Source: Pontimonas sp. (GTDB lineage Bacteria > Actinomycetota > Actinomycetes > Actinomycetales > Microbacteriaceae). Taken from it: a stretch of 12,631 bases of DNA. The stretch is from contig JALQXU010000016.1 of assembly GCA_023263045.1 (NCBI GenBank), positions 1 through 12,631 on the forward strand. The letters are read 5' to 3'. The notes beneath the pieces were generated by a model. The model did no database searches, had not been told where the DNA came from, and saw only the letters and a list, made by a program, of their open reading frames with translations. Shown here in pieces: positions 10,001 through 12,631 of this stretch; the first letter of the stretch is position 1, and the number at the start of each line of letters is the position of its first letter. The position numbers were made by a program, and so were the translations under genes.

Positions 10001-11089
10001 ACCTCTGAAGGACCGACCCTGCCAGGAGGAGGCAACCGAACACTCGATCTTGGTACCGGAGTAATTTCTGCTGATGAAGCTCCCGCTTCGGGAGGCTCGA
10101 GCGGGACGGGAACCTCCGGGCAAGGAGTTCGATCAATTCAGGAGTTGGCTTCTGAAGAGCTTGGTGGCTTTGCCCCCGGGGTGGCTACACGAATTGAAAT
10201 CCTGGGCGCCAGGACTGGTGCAAGATTCGTTGTCACCGAGGCGGAGCAAATTGACACCTTCACCATGATTCGAGCAATCCAAACGTCGATACCAGCGCAA
10301 TCAGCTGACTTCTTTGCGCTTGACGATGTGCGGCCTGCGGTGGCTCCAGCTCTTCCCCCTGTCTGGGAAGACGAGGAGAGGGAGGGTATCGCTGAGTTCT
10401 TTGCCGCTTCTGGTCTGGCAGAACCGGTGTCATTGGCTGATCTGGACACGTCCGGTTTTGAGCAATGGATTCAGGTCACCGGGTCCGCGTCCACGTACCT
10501 GCCAGGGTCTCTTGCCTACCTCACTCTCACCTCCGAGCCGCTGGTTCTGGCTTCTGCCGAAGTGGCGCGAGATGGGACAGTGGTCATCTCCGGATCACTG
10601 CCCGTGGAATGGCTGGAAGCCGGAGAACACCGAGTTCGCTTAGTGGGTATCCGATCTCTCGAAGGAGTCAGCGTTGACGAGGACGGTGAAGTCCAACTCA
10701 GCGACGAACTCATGGCAGAAATTCAACGATTCGACCTGGGGACGCAATCCACCATCGCGGTCATGGGTCCGAACCTCACCGGTGGGGACCACGTGGCGCT
10801 TCGCGTGGTTCCGCTGGTCCCTGAGGCTCCCTGGTGGACCCTCTGGTTTATTCTCGCCGGGTTCTTGGTGATGGTTTTTGCGAGGTGGCGTGGACTTGCG
10901 AGGACAGCGGGCCGAAGACTTCTTGGAGCGCTACTTGTGCTCGGCTCGGCGACTCCGGGAGTCATTCTGGGATGGCTCTCCACCGTTACGAGCGTGGTGT
11001 GGTGGGCGTTGGGTCTCGGACTGCTTGCCGCTGTCGCCTCCTGGTTCTTACCGCAACGCCGTGAGCCGCGGCGAGGAGAAGACTCCTAG
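989..11089 (+). CDS. Giant multidomain surface protein (3366 residues), exported and anchored by C-terminal membrane helices; putative adhesin or stalk
   Basis: I recognise no named gene; the call rests on architecture. Residues 1-26 form a signal peptide. Then, with approximate borders: glycine-rich domain 76-328, FN3-like 329-415, LamG-like lectin fold 419-621; glycine-rich 659-927, FN3 928-1023, LamG-like 1025-1240; glycine-rich 1265-1526, Ig-like 1528-1620; unassigned 1623-1913; DUF11-like 1914-2049; FN3-like 2055-2168 and 2169-2290; bacterial Ig-like 2294-2378; putative-Ig type (LPSGMSLDSSTGIISGTPTS) 2379-2464; MBG-like array 2465-2830; Ig-like 2831-2931; Gly/Pro linker 2932-3049; acidic region 3050-3281; three membrane helices 3282-3354; basic tail. 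LamG and FN3 folds commonly bind glycans or act as spacers; no catalytic motif is visible. The frame is open throughout, so there is no sign of decay. It has its own terminator and sits between conserved housekeeping genes. Attachment to other cells, particles or polysaccharide is inference. The GTG start gives the signal peptide its Lys2 and Lys6. Confidence 0.9.
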   Translation: MKNPLKFWLGTLMVLSIGLVPSIVPAGVFRVPAASGVEISESGSSQCTQVVSSLSGVTVARSGATCTITFASNNSWTIPTGVGDMSILVVGGGGGGGSDAGSGGGGGALIEGSLVAGGSYRQEASVVVGAGGTAGSWENSQWAGSGGSSSLTIFDSDAGTVGISAAGGQGGSRLLATETDENGGLNTGSGGTQPSIPTDSSASAYWTSTTRRAGGAGGSQGIPYDYSEPRKAGVNGSGGGASVLFGGSFGGGGGSGANGNFAGGSGQNGGGNGAAYTESSPPTFSTAGTSLTGGGGGSGGAHGDNIARPNHRSGAAGGSGVVKVSYSLTPDAPTSVTVASLDGGARITYTNPTHWGGGTLSLDYRVDGGSWTPLGETDGVTDISLLNNAVYSIELRSKNSFGYVSTATSALEVIPSASGEILRLDATNASSYGGSGTTWSDLSGQDKHGTISDASTWDSRSKSFAFDGVDDVVTLPTLTYDFSSGFAFHVVADFGSTSPAWEKLVELGATDDNDYISFMRQNQTDKLEIQMRANGGSPFTCASDGGEIAPGFHTYSAVVQSDGTCEFYVDGADAGTPTDNGATFTLPKAAMNASFVGKSSIGADNFTNGLIQSVIVYNTAQTTPVCKPNETTFTGNGTIGEDGVPYKALAFTTVGECDWVVPTGVGAVDALLVAGGGGGGAHVGGGGGAGGFVELTKQSLTPGATAEVNIGRGGVGGYCAGNSCAGGSTSDIEPKNGGNSTFSDFTVALGGGRGGSWTYFDAADGGSGGGDSADGPGSATTGQGKDGGSYAYLYYTGGGGGAGAEGADGSGGASAGGNPGQGGAGLPTALLPDAQLRSLAVGSEESGQARDYYFAGGGGGSQHTYNVFTRAAGGIGGGGSGHDPTGTDGESALATSGGGGGGGAEPNNAASRGGNGGSGTVIIRYSLAPGAPVSLSGTAGNTQVSLSWTASSHTGGSAVSDYVVQYQESGAGSWTTFSDGVSTSTSATVTGLTNGTTYNFRVKATNSSGIGEVSSTVSAIPVPETDSYLTFDGSNDYAFRSGSLGLNKDRFSVEAWVYDEASSSGMHGIMRLGTTDRFYMHAVKDSSSNVIYMGMNGSGSTISTGFELPQNEWVHLAVTRNGTTWKFYANGQLYSQGTTGATTTIDSGGLWIGRSYNGDNLYWDGRIDQVKIWDYTLSDSDVVTSMHTWSDTGVTGGASAPDLVALYDFNSTSTSSLPDEEGSFDLTLNGSVSSAQYADVKTETTSSGNKIIRFPRSYLTSGGGWKVPSAASDVRYLVVAGGGGGGYDEGGGGGAGGLRQATGFSVTAGNFLKVTVGQGGLGSPGNDESANAGSTTNPATLAASGQNSVFATITSIGGGGGGDAVNQTNAVERLGLSGGSGGGSAGENYGIISSGGAGTAGQGNAGGKTNSSSWRGGAGGGGAGSAGSNGAWNRGGAGGAGVSVSWTGLSTVFAAGGGGGAGNSGYSGGAAGSVGAGAGGNNSTNPTSAAANTGSGGGGGGGNSFRDRYGGADGASGMIVLSYELLAEPSISSAPSNTTVVAGNNASFSVTATDVTSYQWQVSTDGGSTWSDVSSATSSTLSLTSVATSSNSYQYRVVLTNTSGLESVSVTSSAAILTVENGVTVTGATCDGSYTKNGLTLEAGHGSIFYIDTGQGQEIDAGYIAYIVESDTARSDLWVEVSDFTGGVVTLANSDMSAQPLGSISAGGTDTAFFMIKATGATSTAQSHIVKVYDQKPSIGSPQPLYSCGYSFVEVAETIKAAANKVDSITSTSASSLGSTMTITVQGDTGTIGQGNDVDGRMIWVTPAARSDWPTEALRLESTSITFYSDRNRRTVLTTHSDTLRVNASTDPALSGTNRQYYTATYTFRVIGSAASAAPIIPIAMISSGTQVKHTDVGALPTGGSATVDVTAPAIDLTVTKNVSATTTVNANGTTTLSYDITLTNGGSDALIIDEVVDTPDNGLTLVSGSAEFNGVSVSDPQSTGSSSLAFSGPYTVPANSARVFEYDMTFETCAVGSNYSFDNVATAKTGTVVIGSGAATQSTVNIAGNCGTQQAVVTVTDQPVDPVPTTGAAQSVTTTTATILGTVDPNSQSGLDVRFRYSTNSNVSSSTTVTLADTTFASSPYGVSTGLTSLSAATTYYYVLEIEDPGGGWISGVTKSFVTDPAPATVQATTTAASSIQTTSVVLNGSVDANAVSGGAKVKFEWTTDSSSGSCTSRGTSTFTDFLQSDDGSGGTEDAVLTGFSAVPMSHALSGLTANSDYCYQIVAYDGAGYTSATTGGWVAFTSTSKTAQTLSWSTSANPLPAGGTTTVTATATSGLSVTYTSADTSICTVNASTGVVTAVANSGTCSITASQSGNGTYYAAVPVTTSFSIIPPVVTPAALPNATYQTSGYSQTLLATGGNGTYSSWSVSSGSLPSGMSLDSSTGIISGTPTSAGLYSFTVTVTSNSVTSAAQAFSLTVAKKSVTVTANSPTVIYGSAAPTVSPTYSGFVGSDATTVSSGDNVAPTCTSTYVVGQNAGTTATTSCSAGYHDNYVYSYVTGTATVTKFPVTITALDAAKQNVVSGSDTIVSADPTLRWVATSPLPAGETIADVVPAGVSISRANSGTTPATIATASLPAGEQAGTFTITPSGTAGSNYTVSFVTGTLTIQTPLEVPTVTVSDKTMAYGDSNTASTFIGGSATNTSSGSVAGTWAYTYLDSGGDPVTLTDLSTLDAGTYVVRVAFTPSDGTTYYTAAPVIETMTLTVTRKVITVTAADKKKLLGALDPSLTWSGSGYIGSDTDSTLGPVTISRASGETEGSYAITTSGGDTPNYSVTHVGGTFYIYEPVITVTESRGVLTNRTVSANCKGLKPGSNASFILTTGGTDSTIATSTVASDGTCPMSSTLSTSIPQGVHTLKITGTDPLNGAVTKTKNIILLSASIQVITNNSGGGGGGGGSSSGGNPPLIQTPVSIVTGQPGVRRPVTPPGLTNLPATTESPTQTEQPRANPGRRLVPVLPGAPTSEGPTLPGGGNRTLDLGTGVISADEAPASGGSSGTGTSGQGVRSIQELASEELGGFAPGVATRIEILGARTGARFVVTEAEQIDTFTMIRAIQTSIPAQSADFFALDDVRPAVAPALPPVWEDEEREGIAEFFAASGLAEPVSLADLDTSGFEQWIQVTGSASTYLPGSLAYLTLTSEPLVLASAEVARDGTVVISGSLPVEWLEAGEHRVRLVGIRSLEGVSVDEDGEVQLSDELMAEIQRFDLGTQSTIAVMGPNLTGGDHVALRVVPLVPEAPWWTLWFILAGFLVMVFARWRGLARTAGRRLLGALLVLGSATPGVILGWLSTVTSVVWWALGLGLLAAVASWFLPQRREPRRGEDS
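1214..1972 (+). repeat. Glycine-rich domain, copy A of three in the giant protein
   Basis: Residues 76-328 open with WTIPTGVGDMSILVVG and a run of seven glycines, continue with several GG/GGGG blocks spaced by Ser/Ala/Asn segments, and close with GGSGVVKVSYSL. This opening (W-x-(V/I)-P ... LVV(A/G)GGGGG) and closing (GGSGVV...Y) pattern recurs in copies B and C and fits a known glycine-rich surface domain family seen in bacterial surface proteins and phage tail fibres (recalled as Gly_rich_2; not searched). It is followed by an FN3-like domain (329-415) and a LamG-like domain (419-621). Confidence 0.8.
2243..2851 (+). other. LamG-like (concanavalin-type) domain, copy A
   Basis: Residues 419-621 show the LamG-3 pattern: an opening with ILRLDATN, the FAFDGVDDVVTLP strand, a central strand set with HTYSAVVQSDGTCEFYVDG, and the closing FTNGLIQSVIVYNTA. 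Cys541 and Cys565 lie on neighbouring predicted strands. The fold typically binds carbohydrate or protein ligands; the ligand here cannot be read from sequence. Confidence 0.7.
2963..3769 (+). repeat. Glycine-rich domain, copy B of three in the giant protein
   Basis: Residues 659-927 start with WVVPTGVGAVDALLVAGG and end with GGSGTVIIRYSL. The module start is 583 residues after that of copy A. It contains the extra cysteine pair Cys719/Cys724 (YCAGNSC), absent from A and C. It is followed by the clearest FN3 domain in the protein (928-1023, with QVSLSWTAS, DYVVQYQESG and YNFRVKATNSSG) and then the second LamG-like domain. Confidence 0.8.
4061..4708 (+). other. LamG-like (concanavalin-type) domain, copy B
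   Basis: Residues about 1025-1240 show YLTFDGSNDYAFR, RFSVEAWVYDE, NEWVHLAVTRNGTTWKFYANG, GLWIGRSYNGDNLYWDGRID and QVKIWDYTLSDSDV, a textbook LamG/pentraxin-like series. It lacks the cysteine pair of copy A. It is much closer to the family consensus than copy A, so the two copies have diverged or were acquired separately. Confidence 0.82.
4781..5566 (+). repeat. Glycine-rich domain, copy C of three in the giant protein
   Basis: Residues 1265-1526 start with WKVPSAASDVRYLVVAGG and end with ASGMIVLSYELL. The start lies 606 residues after that of copy B, close to the 583-residue A to B spacing. Here the series breaks: the following domain is Ig-like (1528-1620, with SYQWQVSTDGGSTWSDV and YQYRVVLTNTSG) instead of FN3 plus LamG. 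Confidence 0.8.
5855..6727 (+). other. Unassigned region of the giant protein between Ig-like and DUF11-like domains
   Basis: Residues 1623-1913 resemble no domain I can name. The first part has Cys1630 and Cys1748 framing a segment with IFYIDTGQGQEIDAGY; the second carries DGRMIWVTPAARSDWP, a Ser/Thr-rich strand pattern and QYYTATYTFRVIGSA followed by ISSGTQVKHTD. The alternation of polar and hydrophobic residues suggests beta structure. The last part may belong with the DUF11-like domain that follows (1914-2049). Confidence 0.5.
8381..9478 (+). repeat. Array of MBG-like domains in the giant protein
   Basis: Residues 2465-2830 hold about four units. Unit 1 (2465-2549) begins KKSVTVTANSPTVIYGSAAP; unit 2 (2550-2653) begins KFPVTITALDAAKQNV and ends TGTLTIQ; unit 3 (2654-2751) begins VPTVTVSDKTMAYGDSN and is closer to other bacterial Ig-like types; unit 4 (2752-2830) begins KVITVTAADKKKLLGALDP and ends NYSVTHVGGTFYIYEP. 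The start (VTVTA...YG..DP) and end (NY.V....GT.TI) pattern is that of MBG-type beta-rich domains of bacterial adhesins. They most likely extend the stalk. Confidence 0.7.
9782..10135 (+). other. Gly/Pro-rich linker of the giant protein
   Basis: Residues 2932-3049 begin with a run of eight glycines and continue with Pro-, Thr- and Gly-rich, low-hydrophobicity sequence without cysteines. Composition suggests a flexible or extended segment, long enough to cross a Gram-positive wall, placed between the Ig-type array and the membrane-proximal region. That role is inferred from position. Confidence 0.6.
10832..11050 (+). other. C-terminal anchor of three transmembrane helices
   Basis: Three hydrophobic segments lie at residues 3282-3300 (WWTLWFILAGFLVMVFARW), about 3311-3331 (LLGALLVLGSATPGVILGW onward) and 3336-3354 (VVWWALGLGLLAAVASWFL). 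Arginine-rich RWRGLARTAGRR follows helix 1 and PQRREPRRGEDS follows helix 3, so the positive-inside rule gives N-terminus outside and C-terminus in the cytoplasm. There is no C-terminal LPXTG sortase signal. Confidence 0.8.
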
Positions 11090-11148
11090 GTCATTGGGGC
11101 GAAATCGCCAACCCTCTAGCACTCCTTGAAGGCGTGTCACTCACCGTC

Positions 11149-11175
11149 CGGGGGCTGTTGCTCCCGTAGTTTTTT
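11149..11175 (+). terminator. Rho-independent terminator after the giant gene
   Basis: CGGGGGC (11149-11155) pairs with GCTCCCG (11160-11166) as a 7-bp stem with one G-U pair and a TGTT loop, followed by TAG and six T (11170-11175). It lies 60 bases after the giant gene's stop and 33 bases before the phoH2 start. It should separate the two transcripts, so phoH2 needs either read-through or a promoter within roughly 30 bases of its start; I see no clear one. Confidence 0.75.
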
Positions 11176-11197
11176 CCCAACGGTTCTCAACTTGGCT

Positions 11198-11203
11198 AAG
11201 GAG
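11198..11203 (+). promoter_or_regulatory. Ribosome binding site of phoH2
   Basis: AAGGAG stands five bases before the GTG at 11209 and decides that start. It is part of a small inverted repeat (GGAG-C-CTCC, 11200-11208) that could only weakly mask the site. Confidence 0.8.
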
Positions 11204-11208
11204 CCTCC

Positions 11209-12558
11209 GTGGAAAAATCCGCTACCCCCACCACGTCAAAATCCACAAGCAAGAAAAAGAAGACGGGGGAGCGGACATTCGTCCTCGACACCTCGGTGTT
11301 GCTCTCGGATCCGAGGGCTATCTTCCGTTTCGCGGAACACCAGGTTGTCCTTCCGGTTGTGGTTATTTCAGAGCTCGAGAAGAAGCGCCACGACCCAGAG
11401 ATCGGCTACTTCGCGAGACAAGCACTGCGGAACCTCGATGAGCTTCGCTCTAAGCACGAGCGCCTTGATTTCCCGATTGCTGTGGGGGAGGGTGGATCTC
11501 TCCGCGTTGAACTCAACCACTCCAACCAGTCGGTGTTGCCCAGTGGTCTTCAATTGGGCGATAACGACTCGAGGATTCTTTCGGTTGCCCTAAACCTCTC
11601 CAACGAGGGTCTGTCCGTCACCGTGGTGTCGAAAGACTTGCCCATGCGTGTGAAGGCAGCCTCTGTCGGTCTCGCTGCCGAAGAATATCGGGCTGAGCTT
11701 GCGCCAGAGTCTGGCTGGACCGGCATTGCTGAGGTCGCCATGGGTGCTGAAGAGATGGCAGAGCTCTATGACGCTGAGAGCATCAAGTCGAAGAGCGTCA
11801 AGGACATGCCGGTCAACACCTCCCTCGTCATTTCCTCTGAGCGCGGCTCAGCACTGGGGCGTGTGACCTCGCCAGGTGTTATCTCTCTGGTGCGCGGGGA
11901 TCGCGACCTCTTCGGGTTGAATGGCCGCTCCGCTGAGCAGAGACTCGCTATTGATGTCCTTCTGGACCCCACAGTGGGAATTGTGTCTCTTGGTGGACGG
12001 GCTGGAACCGGAAAGTCAGCCCTGGCCTTGTGTGCTGGTCTCGAGGCTGTTCTGGAGCGCCAACTGCACCGCAAGATTATGGTGTTCCGTCCGCTCTATG
12101 CCGTGGGTGGTCAGGACCTGGGCTATCTCCCAGGTGATGCCAACGAGAAGATGAACCCGTGGGCTGAGGCCACCTTCGACACCCTGAGCTCTGTGGTCTC
12201 GCACAACGTGGTCGAGGAAATCATGGACCGCGGTCTGCTCGAGGTTCTTCCCCTCACCCACATTCGAGGACGATCCCTCCACGATGCGTTTGTCATCGTG
12301 GATGAGGCTCAGTCCCTAGAGCGCAATGTCTTGCTGACGATGCTCTCTCGTATCGGACAAAACTCCCGCGTAGTCCTCACCCACGATGTCGCTCAACGCG
12401 ACAACTTGCGGGTGGGACGCCACGACGGTGTTGCGAGCGTTATTGAGGCCCTCAAAGGGCAGTCGCTCTTCGCGCACCTCACACTGACACGGTCAGAGCG
12501 CAGTGCCATTGCCGCGTTGGTGACGGACTTGTTGGAAGAAGGTAATCAGGTCGCCTAG
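11209..12558 (+). CDS. phoH2: PhoH2: PIN ribonuclease domain fused to PhoH-type P-loop ATPase
   Basis: The 449-residue protein has a basic N-terminal tail, a PIN domain (about 22-150) and a PhoH ATPase domain (about 235-445). PIN acidic residues are present at Asp27 (VLDTSVLL), Glu55 (SELEKKR), Asp118/Asp120 (GDNDSRIL) and Asp143 (SKD), so the nuclease site looks intact. The ATPase shows Walker A GRAGTGKS at 263-270, Walker B VIVDEAQ at 362-368 and a C-terminal TRSERS motif at 428-433. Mycobacterial PhoH2 of this layout has been described as an ATP-dependent RNA helicase and ribonuclease; the same cytosolic RNA-processing role is inferred here. In mycobacteria a small partner gene (phoAT) overlaps its start; none is visible here, since the upstream gap is 119 bases with a terminator. 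The stop shares CTAG with the convergent fumarase gene. The order isoprenyl transferase, phoH2, antisense fumC matches the relative order in Mycobacterium tuberculosis. Confidence 0.93.
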   Translation: MEKSATPTTSKSTSKKKKTGERTFVLDTSVLLSDPRAIFRFAEHQVVLPVVVISELEKKRHDPEIGYFARQALRNLDELRSKHERLDFPIAVGEGGSLRVELNHSNQSVLPSGLQLGDNDSRILSVALNLSNEGLSVTVVSKDLPMRVKAASVGLAAEEYRAELAPESGWTGIAEVAMGAEEMAELYDAESIKSKSVKDMPVNTSLVISSERGSALGRVTSPGVISLVRGDRDLFGLNGRSAEQRLAIDVLLDPTVGIVSLGGRAGTGKSALALCAGLEAVLERQLHRKIMVFRPLYAVGGQDLGYLPGDANEKMNPWAEATFDTLSSVVSHNVVEEIMDRGLLEVLPLTHIRGRSLHDAFVIVDEAQSLERNVLLTMLSRIGQNSRVVLTHDVAQRDNLRVGRHDGVASVIEALKGQSLFAHLTLTRSERSAIAALVTDLLEEGNQVA

Positions 12559-12631
12559 AGACCTGGTGCTGTCATCTTCAACACATCCAGAGCGAGGTCG
12601 AGCTCTGCTTCGGTGATCTCCCCTCGCTCCA
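12555..12631 (-). CDS. fumC: Class II fumarate hydratase, C-terminal end only (partial)
   Basis: Read on the minus strand, the window edge opens into 24 codons, ERGEITEAELDLALDV then LKMTAPGL, ending in TAG (complement at 12555-12557). The pattern (x-E-x-E-L-D-x-x-L-D-x-x-x-M) is the usual C-terminus of class II fumarases, the tricarboxylic acid cycle enzymes interconverting fumarate and malate. A convergent fumC next to phoH2 fits the actinobacterial neighbourhood (Rv1095 and Rv1098c). Only the non-catalytic tail is visible, so the family call is moderately sure and nothing can be said of the active site. Aspartase shares related C-termini and is the main alternative. Confidence 0.68.
   Translation of the reverse strand, partial: ERGEITEAELDLALDVLKMTAPGL

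Noticed and set aside
9545..10123. 192-residue minus-strand frame under the MBG/linker region
   Set aside because: It is Arg/Ser-rich, low-complexity and typical of antisense shadows in GC-rich genes. No domain or start signal is visible.
11074..11112. Small hairpins around the giant gene's stop (AGGAG/CTCCT and GGCG/CGCC)
   Set aside because: Stems are only four to five bases and lack T-runs. The real terminator candidate is at 11149-11175.
11134..11169. Eleven-codon frame (GTG to TAG) as a leader peptide controlling attenuation of phoH2
   Set aside because: Its possible ribosome binding site is too close to the start, and no run of one amino acid or alternative antiterminator stem is clear. 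The overlap of its stop with the terminator may be chance.
837..12631. Defence system, prophage, transposon or CRISPR in the window
   Set aside because: No transposase, integrase, Cas, restriction, abortive-infection or phage structural signature was seen. The PIN-PhoH protein is a chromosomal housekeeping type in its normal neighbourhood, and the repeats are coding domain repeats.

Overview
The window looks like part of an actinobacterial chromosome, most likely from Microbacteriaceae or a close relative. The evidence is moderately high GC, GTG starts on all three complete genes, a short-chain type Z-isoprenyl transferase resembling mycobacterial Rv1086, a PIN-PhoH fusion (PhoH2 type), and the tail of a class II fumarase on the opposite strand. 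In Mycobacterium tuberculosis the counterparts of these three housekeeping genes occur in the same order and relative orientation (Rv1086, Rv1095, Rv1098c) with other genes between them. The family-level placement is inference.

Layout from left to right: (1) 1-50, a short leader with a possible -10 element directly before the isoprenyl transferase; (2) 51-836 (+), isoprenyl transferase; (3) 837-988, a gap with a near-perfect 28-bp palindrome (902-929) that probably acts as a terminator, followed by an AT-rich stretch and a closely spaced ribosome binding site; (4) 989-11089 (+), one uninterrupted gene for a 3366-residue exported, membrane-anchored, multidomain surface protein, about 80% of the window; (5) 11090-11208, a gap with a clear rho-independent terminator and a good ribosome binding site; (6) 11209-12558 (+), PIN-PhoH protein; (7) 12555-12631 (-), the last 24 codons of a probable class II fumarase, converging on phoH2 with stop codons that share a CTAG.

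The giant protein has a signal peptide, two successive copies of a (glycine-rich domain, FN3-like, LamG-like lectin fold) module, a third glycine-rich domain followed by an Ig-like domain, an unassigned region of about 290 residues, a DUF11-like domain, two FN3-like domains, bacterial Ig-like and putative-Ig domains, an array of MBG-like domains, a Gly/Pro-rich linker, an acidic membrane-proximal region, and three C-terminal transmembrane helices. No enzymatic motif is visible. It reads as a long cell-surface stalk or adhesin held by its C-terminus, set between conserved housekeeping genes. All 20 of its cysteines fall into ten sequential local pairs, as expected for an oxidised extracellular protein.

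I see no tRNA, rRNA, CRISPR array, transposase, integrase, toxin-antitoxin pair or recognisable defence system. The novelty here is the giant surface protein: its tandem module duplication, its unassigned domains and its unusual anchor.
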